DNA from: Candidatus Manganitrophaceae bacterium
Lineage (GTDB): Bacteria > Nitrospirota > Nitrospiria > SBBL01 > JAADHI01
Assembly (NCBI GenBank): GCA_012960925.1
Contig: DUAG01000019.1
Location: forward strand, 81,580 to 145,579
Direction: 5' to 3'
DNA: 64,000 nucleotides
The translations under genes and the position numbers were made by a program. This document shows positions 49,305-59,304 of this stretch, in pieces; within the stretch, counting starts at the first letter, position 1; every line of letters begins with the position of its first letter. Below the pieces are notes generated by a model. The model saw only the letters and a list, made by a program, of their open reading frames with translations. It did no database searches and had not been told where the DNA came from.

Positions 49305-49978
49305 TGGGACAGAAAGTCCATCCTTACGGATTTAGGTTGGGGTATATCAAGACGTGGAGTTCCAGGTGGTACGCTGAGAAGGACTACTCCAAGCTTCTTC
49401 ATGAAGACCTGGGGATTCGGAAGATTGTCAAGAAAAAGCTTTTTCATGCAGGGATTGCCCGTATTGAAATTGAGCGTTCGGGGAATCAAATCAAGTTGAC
49501 GCTTCATACGGCACGGCCAGGCATTATTATTGGTCGAAAGGGTGCCGAGGTCGACAAGCTTAAGGTTGAACTGGAGGCAATGGCCAAAAACCAGGTCTAT
49601 ATCAGTATTAAAGAGATAAAAAAGCCGGAATTGGATGCCCAGTTGGTTGCCGAGAATATTGCGATGCAATTACAAAAGCGGATTGCGTACCGTCGGGCGA
49701 TGAAAAAAGCGGTGGCCTCCGCCATGCGTCTGGGTGCCCAGGGGATTAAGGTGCGCTGTGCGGGGCGACTGGGAGGTGCTGAAATTGCGCGATCAGAATG
49801 GTATCGGGAGGGGCGAGTTCCTCTGCATACCCTCAGGGCAGATATTGACTATGGCGTGGCGGAGTCGGCAACCACCATGGGGCGGATAGGCGTAAAGACC
49901 TGGATCTATCGGGGCGAGATCCTTCCCGGGGTGGAGCGGGAAGAGACGGCGATGCCTGGAAGAGGAGATAGGAGATAA
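49304..49978 (+). CDS. rpsC: 30S ribosomal protein S3
   Basis: A 224-residue protein starting [20 protein letters not shown]. The KH domain has the GXXG loop in [14 protein letters not shown]. The C-terminal domain has [21 protein letters not shown]3 is part of the mRNA entry channel. It overlaps rplV and rplP by 1 nt each. Confidence 0.98.
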   Translation: MGQKVHPYGFRLGYIKTWSSRWYAEKDYSKLLHEDLGIRKIVKKKLFHAGIARIEIERSGNQIKLTLHTARPGIIIGRKGAEVDKLKVELEAMAKNQVYISIKEIKKPELDAQLVAENIAMQLQKRIAYRRAMKKAVASAMRLGAQGIKVRCAGRLGGAEIARSEWYREGRVPLHTLRADIDYGVAESATTMGRIGVKTWIYRGEILPGVEREETAMPGRGDRR

Positions 49979-50391
49979 TGCTTTCCCCGAAGAAAGTAAA
50001 ATTCAGAAAAAAAATGAAGGGTCGGATGACCGGTAAGGCTTATCGAGGTTCGAGCTTGAGTTTTGGTGAGTTTGGTCTGAAAGCCCTGGAACCGGGTTGG
50101 GTGACGGCCAGGCAGATCGAGGCGGCGAGAATCGCGATGACGCGATACGTCAAACGTGGTGGAAAGATCTGGATTCGTGTTTTCCCCGATAAACCGATTA
50201 CAAAGAAGCCGGCTGAAACGCGTATGGGGAAAGGGAAGGGGGCTCCTGAGTATTGGGTTTCTGTTGTCAAGCCGGGCTGTATCCTCTATGAGATGGATGG
50301 TGTGTCTTCAGAGGTAGCGAAAGGGGCTTTTCGTTTGGCGGCATACAAGCTTCCGATTGCGACAAAATTTGTTTCTCGCGAGGATCAGTAA
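49978..50391 (+). CDS. rplP: 50S ribosomal protein L16
   Basis: A 137-residue protein starting [20 protein letters not shown]. The conserved [20 protein letters not shown] and the loop [16 protein letters not shown] carry the arginine region hydroxylated in some bacteria. It lies near the A-site tRNA elbow. rpmC starts directly after its stop. Confidence 0.98.
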   Translation: MLSPKKVKFRKKMKGRMTGKAYRGSSLSFGEFGLKALEPGWVTARQIEAARIAMTRYVKRGGKIWIRVFPDKPITKKPAETRMGKGKGAPEYWVSVVKPGCILYEMDGVSSEVAKGAFRLAAYKLPIATKFVSREDQ

Positions 50392-50586
50392 GTGGATACG
50401 AAAGAGCTAAGGGATCTCACGAAAGAAGATCTGATCGAGAGGGAAAAGGATCTGCGAAAGGAATTGTTCAATCTTCGTTTTCAAGCGGTTTCAGGGCACG
50501 TTGAAAACCCATGCAGAATCAGAGAAGTCCGTAGAGATATTGCGAGGGTGATTACCTTTTCCCGGATGCTGCAGGAGGAAGGGTAA
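50392..50586 (+). CDS. rpmC: 50S ribosomal protein L29
   Basis: A 64-residue protein with GTG start abutting the rplP stop. Two-helix hairpin: ELRDLTKEDLIEREKDLRKE and LFNLRFQAVSGHVENPCRIR, then RRDIARVITF. It lies next to L23 at the tunnel exit. Confidence 0.95.
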   Translation: MDTKELRDLTKEDLIEREKDLRKELFNLRFQAVSGHVENPCRIREVRRDIARVITFSRMLQEEG

Positions 50587-50631
50587 TTCTCTGGATGTGC
50601 CTCTCCGTATAATGGATTCAAAGGGATCAGA

Positions 50632-50883
50632 ATGCTGAAAAAGAGAAAAGAGTTTGTTGGAAGGGTGGTCAGTGACAAGATGGACAAGACCGTGGTGGTC
50701 GCGATCGATCGTATTGTCAAGGAACCCCGTTATAAGAAATATATCAAGAGAACTACGAAATTAAAGGCACATGACGAAAAAAATGACTGTCATGTTGGTG
50801 ATCAGGTAAAACTCATTGAGACCCGTCCGTTGAGTGCGGGAAAAAAATGGGTTGTCCTTGAAGTCTTGGTGCGCGCTACATAA
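50632..50883 (+). CDS. rpsQ: 30S ribosomal protein S17
   Basis: An 83-residue OB-fold protein with [20 protein letters not shown] and [27 protein letters not shown]. Binds helix 11 of 16S rRNA. End of the S10 group; rplN follows after 65 nt. Confidence 0.96.
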   Translation: MLKKRKEFVGRVVSDKMDKTVVVAIDRIVKEPRYKKYIKRTTKLKAHDEKNDCHVGDQVKLIETRPLSAGKKWVVLEVLVRAT

Positions 50884-50948
50884 AGGCATGTTTTGTTGTC
50901 CAGGCGGTGTAGTCAGATTGATCTTCTCTCAAGAATTGGGTATTTGAA

Positions 50949-51317
50949 ATGATACAGATCTATAGCATGCTTGATGTGGCAGATAACTCGGGGGCGAAGA
51001 GGCTGATGTGCTTCCATGTTCTGGGGGGGTCCAGAAAACGTTATGCGGCGATAGGAGACATCGTTGTCGCGACGGTTAAGGTAGCGATTCCAAAGGCAAA
51101 TGTTAAAACGGGTGATGTCGTCAAGGCGGTGATTGTACGGACGAGGAAGGGCCTCCGCAGAGAAGATGGTTCCTATATCAAGTTTGACCGTAATGCCGCG
51201 GTCTTGATTAATCCGCAGGGTGAGCCGATTGGGACCCGTATTTTTGGACCGGTTGCCCGGGAACTTCGACGGAAAAAGTTTACAAAGATTGTTTCACTTG
51301 CTCCTGAGGTTATTTAG
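50949..51317 (+). CDS. rplN: 50S ribosomal protein L14
   Basis: The 122-residue product has the standard length and sequence: [67 protein letters not shown]. It forms an inter-subunit bridge and is the binding site for RsfS. Confidence 0.98.
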   Translation: MIQIYSMLDVADNSGAKRLMCFHVLGGSRKRYAAIGDIVVATVKVAIPKANVKTGDVVKAVIVRTRKGLRREDGSYIKFDRNAAVLINPQGEPIGTRIFGPVARELRRKKFTKIVSLAPEVI

Positions 51318-51381
51318 GGGGTAGGACCCGGTTCCAGGCTTAGATCTTTGGGGCTAAGCGATATTTAAGGAGAGAAGTCGG

Positions 51382-51726
51382 ATGAAGGTTGCGGCAGTTG
51401 TGAGAACGAAGATCAGGAAGGGCGATCTCGTTCGTGTCACATCAGGGAAAGAGAAGGGGAAAGAAGGGAAGGTTCTCGGCGTACTATATGATAAAGAATC
51501 CGTTGTTGTTGAAAGGTTGAATCTTTTAAAAAAACATGTCCGGCCGAACCAGCAGAACTCCCAGGGAGGGATCATTGAAAAAGAAGGGCGGATCCATCTC
51601 TCTAATGTGATGTTACTTTGTGGAAATTGTAATAAGCCGGCGCGTGTGGGAATGAAGCGGCTGGAAGACGGGAAGAAGATGAGGACCTGCCGTCGTTGCG
51701 GAGAGGTTCTGGATAAAGAGGTGTAG
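51382..51726 (+). CDS. rplX: 50S ribosomal protein L24 with Cys4 tail
   Basis: A 114-residue protein with KOW motif RKGDLVRVTSGKEKGKEGKV. The C-terminus contains CGNC and CRRC 28 residues apart, a pattern that occurs in many bacterial L24 proteins and could bind zinc. L24 starts 50S assembly and lies at the tunnel exit. Confidence 0.97.
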   Translation: MKVAAVVRTKIRKGDLVRVTSGKEKGKEGKVLGVLYDKESVVVERLNLLKKHVRPNQQNSQGGIIEKEGRIHLSNVMLLCGNCNKPARVGMKRLEDGKKMRTCRRCGEVLDKEV

Positions 51727-51770
51727 GCTGGATCTGTACTGGGGAGTTGTTTTAATAAAGAGATGGGATT

Positions 51771-52349
51771 ATGGCAAAAACAGTTCAAGTCGAGGCTCTG
51801 ATTGATCGTTATCGTGGGGAAATTCACCCGGCGATGATGAAGGAATTTCAGTATGCCAATAAAATGCAGGTTCCGAAAGTCAAAAAGGTTGTCCTCAATG
51901 TGGGTATGGGGCTGGCGATTACCAATTCAAAATTACTGGACGCTGCAGTGAGTGAGTTGGGGATCATTACGGGTCAGAGACCGGTGATCACAAAGGCGAA
52001 GAAGTCGATTGCCGGCTTCAAGATTCGAGCTGGAATGCCGATTGGATGCAAGGTGACCTTGCGCAGATCAAGGATGTATGAGTTCCTTGAGCGCCTTTTG
52101 TATGCGGCCTTGCCTCGGATTCGGGATTTTAGGGGTATTTCATTCAAGGCATTTGATGGGAAAGGGAATTATGCCTTGGGGATCAGGGAGCAGTTGATCT
52201 TTCCTGAAATTAATTATGATGATGTCTCCGCAATCCATGGTATGGATATTATTATCGTGACCACGGCGACAAATGACAAGGAAGGAAAAGCGCTTTTAAA
52301 AGGGCTCGGTTTTCCCTTCCGAAAGACGAAAGAGGAAAAAGGTGGCTAA
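51771..52349 (+). CDS. rplE: 50S ribosomal protein L5
   Basis: A 192-residue protein with [40 protein letters not shown] and the end [20 protein letters not shown]. It carries 5S rRNA into the central protuberance. Its end overlaps the S14 gene by 8 nt. Confidence 0.97.
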   Translation: MAKTVQVEALIDRYRGEIHPAMMKEFQYANKMQVPKVKKVVLNVGMGLAITNSKLLDAAVSELGIITGQRPVITKAKKSIAGFKIRAGMPIGCKVTLRRSRMYEFLERLLYAALPRIRDFRGISFKAFDGKGNYALGIREQLIFPEINYDDVSAIHGMDIIIVTTATNDKEGKALLKGLGFPFRKTKEEKGG

Positions 52350-52527
52350 GAAATCTCTCATTGCGAAGGCGTTGAGAACGCCCAAGTTTGGTGTAAGAAA
52401 GTACCATCGGTGTCTGGTTTGCGGTCGGGTTCGGGGTTATCTGCGGAAATTTTCAATGTGTCGAATTTGTTTCCGTATGCTCAGCCTTAAAGGAGAGATT
52501 CCGGGCGTTACCAAGTCGAGTTGGTAG
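52342..52527 (+). CDS. rpsZ: 30S ribosomal protein S14, zinc-binding type
   Basis: The 61-residue product is the short C+ form, with CLVCGR and CRICFR forming a Cys4 zinc site, then [19 protein letters not shown] start inside the end of rplE with GAAAAAGG upstream. The long zinc-free form is not present in this window. Confidence 0.97.
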   Translation: MAKKSLIAKALRTPKFGVRKYHRCLVCGRVRGYLRKFSMCRICFRMLSLKGEIPGVTKSSW

Positions 52528-52628
52528 TTTTGTGTAGCATTTCTATGGCGCTCAACTTGTTGAGTGGGAAGGACTCCAAATTTCAGAGTTTTGGAATATG
52601 GGTGATATTTTAGTCTCGGAGTAATGTA

Positions 52629-53024
52629 ATGACCGATCCAATAGCAGATATGTTGACTCGAATCCGTAATGCGAAGCAGCGGAAACATGAAATTGTGTAT
52701 ATCCCCCTTTCTAAGCAAAAGGTGGAGATCGCCCGGATTCTAAAAGAAGAAGGCTTTATCCGGGCCTATAAGGTGATGGCCGGTGATCCGGGAAAAGGTG
52801 AAATAAGGGTACTTCTTAAGTACAGCGGGAAACAGGAATCTGTGATTACCGATTTGAAGCGGGTCAGTACCCCGGGGCGAAGGGTTTATGTTGGGCAGGC
52901 AGCCATCCCCTATGTTAAGAGGGGCTTGGGTATTGCGATCCTTTCGACCTCGAAGGGGATGATGACAGATCGTGCGTCGCGGCGTGTCAGGTTGGGAGGA
53001 GAGATCCTCTGTTATGTCTGGTAA
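52629..53024 (+). CDS. rpsH: 30S ribosomal protein S8
   Basis: A 131-residue protein: [20 protein letters not shown] at the start and [20 protein letters not shown] near the end, ending GGEILCYVW as usual. It binds the central domain of 16S rRNA; in E. coli S8 represses the spc operon through mRNA near rplE. Confidence 0.98.
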   Translation: MTDPIADMLTRIRNAKQRKHEIVYIPLSKQKVEIARILKEEGFIRAYKVMAGDPGKGEIRVLLKYSGKQESVITDLKRVSTPGRRVYVGQAAIPYVKRGLGIAILSTSKGMMTDRASRRVRLGGEILCYVW

Positions 53025-53040
53025 TATACGGGAGTAATCG

Positions 53041-53577
53041 ATGTCTCGGGTAGGTGAAAAAAAGATTCCGATTCCAAGCGGCGTCACGGTAAAGGTGGAT
53101 GCGGGCATGGTTCATGTCAAGGGTCCAAAGGGAGAGGCCAAAACCGCAATTCGCCTTGATTCAAAAGTGGCGATTGAGGAGGGTTGTGTGCTTGTTTCCC
53201 GATGTTCCGATGAGCCTCGGCATAAGGCCCTTCATGGTCTATCCAGAAGTGAAATAAATAATATGGTTCAAGGGGTTTCTGTAGGCTTTGAGAAGGTGCT
53301 TGAAATCAAAGGGGTCGGCTACCGTGTCGCCCTCAAGGGAAAGGTTTTGAACTTCAGCCTGGGCTATTCTCATCCGGTTTACTATGATCTCCCGAAAGGG
53401 ATTGATGCCGTGGTGGAAAAACAGACAACCTTAACGATTAAAGGGATCGATAAATATATGGTCGGTCAAGTTGCAGCAAACATCCGTGCCTTAAGAAAGC
53501 CTGAACCCTATAAGGGCAAAGGAATAAGATACCGTGGCGAAAAAATCCTCCGGAAGGAAGGAAAGACAGGGAAGTAG
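53041..53577 (+). CDS. rplF: 50S ribosomal protein L6
   Basis: A 178-residue protein with two related beta/alpha domains: SRVGEKKIPIPSGVTVKVDA and the C-terminal KPEPYKGKGIRYRGEKILRK. It lies near the factor-binding site. Confidence 0.98.
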   Translation: MSRVGEKKIPIPSGVTVKVDAGMVHVKGPKGEAKTAIRLDSKVAIEEGCVLVSRCSDEPRHKALHGLSRSEINNMVQGVSVGFEKVLEIKGVGYRVALKGKVLNFSLGYSHPVYYDLPKGIDAVVEKQTTLTIKGIDKYMVGQVAANIRALRKPEPYKGKGIRYRGEKILRKEGKTGK

Positions 53578-53586
53578 GGACGATTC

Positions 53587-53964
53587 ATGGAAATCACATC
53601 AAAAGAAAAGAGGTTGGCAAGAGAGAGACGGCATCGTCGCGTTCGGCGGAAAATCGTGGGGACGGCTGACCGTCCGAGGCTTTCTGTCTATCGAAGTTTG
53701 AATCAGATTTATGCCCAAATTGTTGATGATCATTCCGGGAAAACCCTGGTTGCTTCTTCCAGCTTGGAAAAAGGGGGGAAAGGACGGGGGGAAACAAGGG
53801 ACGGCGGGAAAATTGAAGTTGCTAAGGGAGTCGGGACCCAACTGGCAATACTTGCGAAAAAGGCCAATATTGAGAGTGTGGTTTTTGACCGGGGTGGCTA
53901 TATTTATCATGGTCGGATTAAGGCGCTCGCCGATTCAGCCAGAGAGGGTGGCTTGGTTTTTTGA
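53587..53964 (+). CDS. rplR: 50S ribosomal protein L18
   Basis: A 125-residue protein with [40 protein letters not shown] and the end [26 protein letters not shown]. Binds 5S rRNA with L5 and L25. A glycine/lysine-rich loop near residue 60 is slightly longer than usual. Confidence 0.97.
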   Translation: MEITSKEKRLARERRHRRVRRKIVGTADRPRLSVYRSLNQIYAQIVDDHSGKTLVASSSLEKGGKGRGETRDGGKIEVAKGVGTQLAILAKKANIESVVFDRGGYIYHGRIKALADSAREGGLVF

Positions 53965-54012
53965 TGTGTACTAGGGCAGAGATGTGTTGGAGGTGTTGGG
54001 AGGAGGTTGTGA

Positions 54013-54510
54013 TTGGAGAGAATTAGTCCAGAGGGTCTAACACTGAAGGACAAGGTCGTCTTCATTAATCGCTGTGCAAAGGTGGTTAAGGGGGGGAAGC
54101 GGTTTTCTTTCTCTGCCATAGTCGTTGTTGGCGATGGGGCGGGACATGTCGGGGCGGGGAAGGGAAAGGCTTCAGAAGTTCCTGAGGCGATCCGCAAGGC
54201 CATAGAAGATGCAAAAAAGAATTTGATTCGTGTTCCTTTGAAGAATTCCACGATCCCTTTTGAGGTGATCGGTCGGTTTGGCGCGGAAAGAGTTATGTTG
54301 AAGCCGGCATCTGACGGGACCGGGATTATTGCAGGAGGGGCTGTTCGGGCCGTGATGGAAATGGCAGGGGTATCGAATATTTTGAGCAAGTGCCTTGGGG
54401 GAGGAAATCCGGTCAATGTGGTCAGTGCGACGATAAATGGGTTTACTCAACTGAAAGATCCTGCGGATATCATGAAATTAAGGCGGATGGATGCATCTGT
54501 CCCGGAGTAA
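54013..54510 (+). CDS. rpsE: 30S ribosomal protein S5
   Basis: A 165-residue protein with [40 protein letters not shown] and [23 protein letters not shown] start with AGGAGG at 54001-54006. S5 is central for accuracy and mRNA helicase activity of the 30S. Confidence 0.97.
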   Translation: MERISPEGLTLKDKVVFINRCAKVVKGGKRFSFSAIVVVGDGAGHVGAGKGKASEVPEAIRKAIEDAKKNLIRVPLKNSTIPFEVIGRFGAERVMLKPASDGTGIIAGGAVRAVMEMAGVSNILSKCLGGGNPVNVVSATINGFTQLKDPADIMKLRRMDASVPE

Positions 54511-54516
54511 GTGATC

Positions 54517-54702
54517 GTGTCGAAGAAACTAGAGATTACATTGCGAAGAAGTTTTATTGGCCGGCCTGGAAAGCATAAGCGGGTTGTTGCCGGGCTTGGC
54601 CTTCGAAGGATGCACCAGACGGTCGTCCGAGAAGATACGCCACAAATACGGGGGATGGTGGAGAAGATCTCTCATCTCTTGGATGTGAAGGAGATTTCTT
54701 GA
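54517..54702 (+). CDS. rpmD: 50S ribosomal protein L30
   Basis: A 61-residue protein, [20 protein letters not shown] then [20 protein letters not shown]. Start GTG 54517 gives the usual N-terminus; GTG 54511, directly after the rpsE stop, is the alternative. L30 is missing in some bacterial phyla but present here. Confidence 0.95.
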   Translation: MSKKLEITLRRSFIGRPGKHKRVVAGLGLRRMHQTVVREDTPQIRGMVEKISHLLDVKEIS

Positions 54703-55142
54703 AGATATCTGATTTGGCTCCGGCAAAGGGGGCAAAGAAGAAGGAAAAGCGGATAGGCCGCGGGCCCGGTTCGGGCCATGGCAAGACATCGGGCAAGGGG
54801 CATAAAGGCCAGGCCGCCCGATCAGGAGGAACCAAAGGTCCCGGTTTCGAGGGAGGCCAGCAGCCTCTGATTCGTCGGGTTCCCAAGCGTGGTTTTACAA
54901 ATATTTTCCGGAAAGAATACACCATCATCAATCTGGAAAGGTTGGATCGCTTTGAGCCGGACGCGATTGTAGATCCGCAGGCACTTCAAGCGGCAGGTTT
55001 GATTAAGAAAGCCAAAGAGAAGATTAAGGTGCTGGCCGGTGGGGATCTTCGTAAACCGCTCGTAATTTCTGCGCATAAGTTTAGCCGGGAGGCTGCAAAA
55101 AAGATTCAGGATGCCGGTGGGCGGACTGAGATTATTTCTTAG
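54699..55142 (+). CDS. rplO: 50S ribosomal protein L15
   Basis: A 147-residue protein with [50 protein letters not shown] and the C-terminal globular part with AGRTEIIS-like end. TTG start overlapping the rpmD stop by 4 nt. It organises 23S rRNA around the central protuberance. Confidence 0.97.
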   Translation: MKISDLAPAKGAKKKEKRIGRGPGSGHGKTSGKGHKGQAARSGGTKGPGFEGGQQPLIRRVPKRGFTNIFRKEYTIINLERLDRFEPDAIVDPQALQAAGLIKKAKEKIKVLAGGDLRKPLVISAHKFSREAAKKIQDAGGRTEIIS

Positions 55143-55151
55143 GGGATCGGG

Positions 55152-56465
55152 TTGCTCGAACGTTTTTTTACCAGTTTAAAGAATGTTGTCAGGATTGAGG
55201 AACTAAGGCAGCGGATTGCTTTCACCGCGATGATGCTGATTGTTTATCGTATGGGCGGGCATATCCCGACGCCTGGCATAAACAATGAAGAGTTGAGTAA
55301 TTTTCTGACGGATAGAGGAGGCGCGTTAATGGGCTTCCTCGATATGTTTTCAGGAGGTGGGCTCTCCCGTTTGACCATCTTTGCCCTGGGAATCATGCCG
55401 TACATCTCTGCTTCGATTATTCTTCAACTCCTGACCGTCGTTATCCCAACGCTTTCTAAGCTTGCAAAAGAGGGGGAGAGCGGGAGGAAGAAGATCACGC
55501 AGTATACCCGGTTTGCAACGATTGGTATCGGTTTGGTTCAGGCCATCGGGATAGCGATTGGACTGGAAGGGATGGAGCAGGGGAGATTCGTTCAGAATCC
55601 TGGATGGGCCTTCAGGTTGATGACGATGATTACGATTACGGCAGGAACCGCATTTCTGATGTGGCTGGGCGAACAGATTACGGAAAGAGGGATAGGGAAC
55701 GGCATCTCTTTAATCATTTTTGCCGGGATTGTTGTTCGAATGCCGACTGCGGTATTTAATACCTTTCAACTCTTCCAGGCAGGGCAGATCAGCTTTATTT
55801 TCCTGGTGCTTCTTGCTGTGATGATGGTGGGTCTTGTTGTTGCGATCGTTTTTCTAGAAAGTGGGCGGAGGAAGGTCTCCGTCCAATATGCGAAAAGAGT
55901 GGTGGGCCGAAAGATTTACGGCGGGCAGAGCACGCATATTCCATTGAAAATCAATACCGCGGGCGTTATCCCTCCGATCTTTGCCTCTTCTATTATTGCC
56001 TTTCCAGCGACGATTGCAGGTTTTGTCGCGGTTCCCTGGGTTCAGGCGATCGGGAGAAATCTCTCGCCCGGAACTCTTTTTTATACGCTCGTTTATGCAC
56101 TTCTTATTATATTTTTTGCTTTCTTTTATACCGCCGTTGTTCTGAATCCGGTGGATATGGCCGATAATATGAAAAAATATGGTGGTTTTATTCCTGGGAT
56201 ACGCCCAGGCCAAAGAACGTCGGATTACATCTACAAGGTACTAACGCGGATTACGTTTGCCGGGGCCGTCTATCTTGCAATTGTCGCGGTGACTCCTGAA
56301 ATCATGATCTATCGATTTAACGTCCCTTTTGCGTTTGGCGGAACATCTCTCCTGATCGTCATCGGCGTGGGAATGGATACGGCTCAGCAGATTGAAACGC
56401 ATATGCTGACGCGCAATTATGAAGGATTTATGAAAAAAGGGAAGTTGAAGGGCCGGGGTTTTTAA
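55152..56465 (+). CDS. secY: Protein translocase subunit SecY
   Basis: A 437-residue channel protein with ten membrane helices. The plug region follows MGGHIPTPGI; other marks are ALGIMPYISASIILQLLTVV, GNGISLIIFAGIVVRMP, and the ribosome/SecA loop KKYGGFIPGIRPGQRTSDYI. TTG start, weak AGGGGA site, translation probably coupled to rplO. The normal place in the spc series. Confidence 0.98.
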   Translation: MLERFFTSLKNVVRIEELRQRIAFTAMMLIVYRMGGHIPTPGINNEELSNFLTDRGGALMGFLDMFSGGGLSRLTIFALGIMPYISASIILQLLTVVIPTLSKLAKEGESGRKKITQYTRFATIGIGLVQAIGIAIGLEGMEQGRFVQNPGWAFRLMTMITITAGTAFLMWLGEQITERGIGNGISLIIFAGIVVRMPTAVFNTFQLFQAGQISFIFLVLLAVMMVGLVVAIVFLESGRRKVSVQYAKRVVGRKIYGGQSTHIPLKINTAGVIPPIFASSIIAFPATIAGFVAVPWVQAIGRNLSPGTLFYTLVYALLIIFFAFFYTAVVLNPVDMADNMKKYGGFIPGIRPGQRTSDYIYKVLTRITFAGAVYLAIVAVTPEIMIYRFNVPFAFGGTSLLIVIGVGMDTAQQIETHMLTRNYEGFMKKGKLKGRGF

Positions 56466-56489
56466 GAGAATTTTTTCGAAGGATGTTGT

Positions 56490-57134
56490 ATGCGTCTTCT
56501 TTTTCTGGGAGCGCCGGGTGTCGGCAAAGGGACACAGGCGGAAGTTTTGTCCAAACGGTATACCGTTCCCCATATCGCGATGGGGGACATTATTCGGGAG
56601 GCAATGCGAAAGGAGACGTCTGTTGGTCTGGAGGCAAAAGCCTATGTTGAAAAAGGTCAACTTGTTCCCGATGAGGTTATCATAAAGGTGATCCGTGAAC
56701 GCCTCAAAGAGGAGGATGCCCGGAAGGGCTACATCCTTGACGGTTTCCCAAGGACGATCAGGCAGGGAGAGGCTCTAACCGAAATCCTCGACCAGGCAGA
56801 TGAAAAGATCGACCATGTCGTTAACTTTTATGTTGATGAAGAGACCCTGATAAAACGAATCTCAGGGCGGCGGAGTTGCCCTTCCTGCGGCAAGGCTTAC
56901 CACTTGGTTTATCGCCCACCAATGCATGAAGGTCAGTGCGATTGTGGTACAGGCTTAATGCAGAGGAAGGATGATAGCCCCGAGACAGTTAAATCCCGAT
57001 TGGGCGTCTACAAGAATGAAACCGCACCCCTTATCGAGTATTATAAAAAAAGGGGAGATCTTCAGAATATTGAGGCCAGTGGAACGATTTCGGAGATCTC
57101 AAAAAGTGTGTGGAGTGTGATTGAGTCTGTTTGA
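56490..57134 (+). CDS. adk: Adenylate kinase with Cys-rich LID
   Basis: A 214-residue long-form kinase (2 ADP to ATP + AMP). P-loop LGAPGVGKGTQA near residue 6, AMP-binding region IAMGDIIREAM, FILDGFPRTIRQ-type segment GYILDGFPRTIRQGEALTEI. The LID has CPSC, then 16 residues and CDC (C-X2-C-X16-C-X-C); zinc LIDs normally end C-X2-C/D, so one residue is missing between the last two. Confidence 0.97.
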   Translation: MRLLFLGAPGVGKGTQAEVLSKRYTVPHIAMGDIIREAMRKETSVGLEAKAYVEKGQLVPDEVIIKVIRERLKEEDARKGYILDGFPRTIRQGEALTEILDQADEKIDHVVNFYVDEETLIKRISGRRSCPSCGKAYHLVYRPPMHEGQCDCGTGLMQRKDDSPETVKSRLGVYKNETAPLIEYYKKRGDLQNIEASGTISEISKSVWSVIESV

Positions 57135-57197
57135 TGCTGGAGGGGGAAACCCTCTGATGGAGACCAATAAAGGTTGAGTTCGACCCTTGAACGATCA

Positions 57198-57944
57198 ATG
57201 ATTATTTTAAAATCGAAAGAAGAAGTGGCCAAGATGGCATCCGCCTGCCAGATCGTTGCGGAGTCTTTAGAGGCATTAAAGGCCTATATTGAGCCTGGCA
57301 TGACGACAAAGGAACTTGATGGTTTTGTTGAACAGAGAATACGTGAGCGGGGCGGGATTCCAGCGTTCAAGGGCTATCGGGATTATCCCGCGACGCTTTG
57401 TATCTCAATAAATGAGGAAGTTGTTCACGGAATTCCCTCTGATAGAAAAATTAAAGAAGGAGATATTGTCGGCATGGACCTCGGGGCGATTTATGATGGT
57501 TTTTATGGTGACTCTGCCATTACTGTTCCCGTCGGTGAAGTGGGTGAGAAAGTGGAACGACTCATTCGTGTGACACGAGAATCACTCTATGCCGGAATTG
57601 ATCAGATGAAAGAGGGCGGGCGTTTATCAGATATATCACATGCGGTACAGACGCATGTTGAAGCGGCGGGTTATTCTGTGGTCAGAGATTTTGTCGGTCA
57701 TGGCATCGGCCGTTCATTGCATGAAGAGCCGCAGGTTCCGAACTTCGGGCCGAAAGGCCGCGGTCCCAGGCTCCGTGAGGGGATGGTCCTGGCCATTGAG
57801 CCTATGGTCAATATGGGTGAAAGCGGGGTGGAAGTACTGGAAGACCGCTGGACGGCGGTTACTGCAGATGGAAGTCTATCCGCCCATTTTGAACATACTA
57901 TCGCGGTGACCAAAGAAGGTCCCGTAATTTTAAGTAAGGTCTAA
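57198..57944 (+). CDS. map: Methionine aminopeptidase type I
   Basis: A 248-residue protein with the pita-bread fold and metal ligands in the expected places: GMDLGAIYDGFYGDSAITVP (two Asp), GHGIGRSLHEEPQVPN (His), LAIEPMVNMG (Glu) and HFEHTIAVTKEGP (Glu). It removes the initiator methionine. ATG 57198 (MIILKSKEEV) matches family N-termini better than TTG 57174. Confidence 0.96.
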   Translation: MIILKSKEEVAKMASACQIVAESLEALKAYIEPGMTTKELDGFVEQRIRERGGIPAFKGYRDYPATLCISINEEVVHGIPSDRKIKEGDIVGMDLGAIYDGFYGDSAITVPVGEVGEKVERLIRVTRESLYAGIDQMKEGGRLSDISHAVQTHVEAAGYSVVRDFVGHGIGRSLHEEPQVPNFGPKGRGPRLREGMVLAIEPMVNMGESGVEVLEDRWTAVTADGSLSAHFEHTIAVTKEGPVILSKV

Positions 57945-57982
57945 AAGTATTCGATCACGTTCCATCGGGTTAATTATATTTT

Positions 57983-58210
57983 ATGGCGAAAGAAGAAAGT
58001 ATTGAGGTACAGGGGACGATTATTGAGACCCTTCCTAACGCGATGTTTAAAGTCGAACTTGAAAACGGCTACCGCGTTCTTGCCCATATTTCCGGTAAGA
58101 TGAGGATGCACTATATCAAAATCATGCCTGGTGATGCGGTGACCATAGAACTTTCACCCTACGATTTAACAAGGGGACGGATTACGTATAGAGAGCGGCG
58201 TAAGCGGTAA
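57983..58210 (+). CDS. infA: Translation initiation factor IF-1
   Basis: A 75-residue OB-fold protein with [40 protein letters not shown] and [18 protein letters not shown]. It binds the A site of the 30S during initiation. Length normal for the family. Confidence 0.98.
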   Translation: MAKEESIEVQGTIIETLPNAMFKVELENGYRVLAHISGKMRMHYIKIMPGDAVTIELSPYDLTRGRITYRERRKR

Positions 58211-58245
58211 ATAGTTGCAATTTTTTTTAGGGAAATGAGGTTGAA

Positions 58246-58359
58246 ATGAAAGTGCGTTCATCAGTAAAGCCCATTTGTGTGAAATGTAAAGTTATCAAGA
58301 GAAAAGGGATAATCCGTGTCATTTGCGAGAATCCTCGACATAAGCAACGGCAGGGCTAA
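58246..58359 (+). CDS. rpmJ: 50S ribosomal protein L36, zinc-binding form
   Basis: A 37-residue protein: [20 protein letters not shown], ending [10 protein letters not shown]. Cys11, Cys14, Cys27 and His32 form the usual zinc site of the C+ form. ATG 58246 follows the GAGG at 58237-58240. It lies between infA and rpsM, the conserved place. Confidence 0.97.
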   Translation: MKVRSSVKPICVKCKVIKRKGIIRVICENPRHKQRQG

Positions 58360-58377
58360 CTTTAATGGAGAAGGTTC

Positions 58378-58749
58378 ATGGCTCGAATAGCAGGGGTTGA
58401 TTTACCGCGAGATAAGCGGGTCGAAATAGGTTTAACGTATATACAAGGGATTGGTCGACCCTCTTCTAAAAAGATATTGAAAAAACTTTCTATCGACCAT
58501 GATACCCGGGTTAAAGATTTAAGTGAAGATGAGAGTATCCGTCTGCGTGAAGTCATTGAAAATGACTATCAGGTTGAAGGAGATCTCAGGCGCGAAGTTT
58601 CTATGAACATCAAGCGCTTGATGGATATTGGCTGTTATCGAGGGATTCGGCATCGGAGGGGTTTGCCTGTACGAGGTCAGCATACCCGGAACAATGCACG
58701 CACGAGAAAAGGTCGTCGTAAGCAAGCTGTAGGGAGAAAGAAGAAGTAA
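58378..58749 (+). CDS. rpsM: 30S ribosomal protein S13
   Basis: A 123-residue protein with [33 protein letters not shown] and the tail [20 protein letters not shown] that reaches the P-site tRNA. First gene of the alpha group. Confidence 0.98.
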   Translation: MARIAGVDLPRDKRVEIGLTYIQGIGRPSSKKILKKLSIDHDTRVKDLSEDESIRLREVIENDYQVEGDLRREVSMNIKRLMDIGCYRGIRHRRGLPVRGQHTRNNARTRKGRRKQAVGRKKK

Positions 58750-58864
58750 TATAAATATTCAGAACACTCATTTCTTCTCCATGGTGGGTTGCGGAGATGC
58801 TCGGATCCTTACAAAGTAAGGCCCATTCAATATGAATTTATGCATAAATTAAGGAAAGGCTGTT

Positions 58865-59251
58865 ATGGCTACGAAGAAAGGATCTAAGAAAAAAGAGAAG
58901 CGTCATATTCAAACGGGTGTCGCTCATATCCAGGCAACGTTTAACAATACTCTGGTCACCATTACGGACATGAGTGGCAATGTCCTTGTCTGGGGGAGTG
59001 CCGGAAGTCTTGGTTTTAAAGGATCGCGTAAGAGTACTCCTTTTGCCGCACAGCGGGCAGCCGAAGTTGTTGCAAAGAAGGCGATGGAACATGGGATGAA
59101 ACAGGTCGATGTTTTCGTGAAGGGTCCTGGTTCGGGAAGGGAATCGGCTATACGCGCGCTGCAGTCTGCCGGGCTGAAGGTCAATCTCATAAGAGATGTA
59201 ACTCCGATTCCTCATAATGGATGCCGTCCTCCGAAAAGGAGAAGGGTGTAG
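58865..59251 (+). CDS. rpsK: 30S ribosomal protein S11
   Basis: A 128-residue protein with [40 protein letters not shown] and the end [15 protein letters not shown]. Located on the 30S platform. The 115-nt gap before it holds a CCTTAC/GTAAGG hairpin (about 58809-58823). Confidence 0.98.
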   Translation: MATKKGSKKKEKRHIQTGVAHIQATFNNTLVTITDMSGNVLVWGSAGSLGFKGSRKSTPFAAQRAAEVVAKKAMEHGMKQVDVFVKGPGSGRESAIRALQSAGLKVNLIRDVTPIPHNGCRPPKRRRV

Positions 59252-59304
59252 GACTCTTGAGACACGAAGAAGGGTCATGATTTTAATGAAGTGGAGGTAT
59301 TTTC

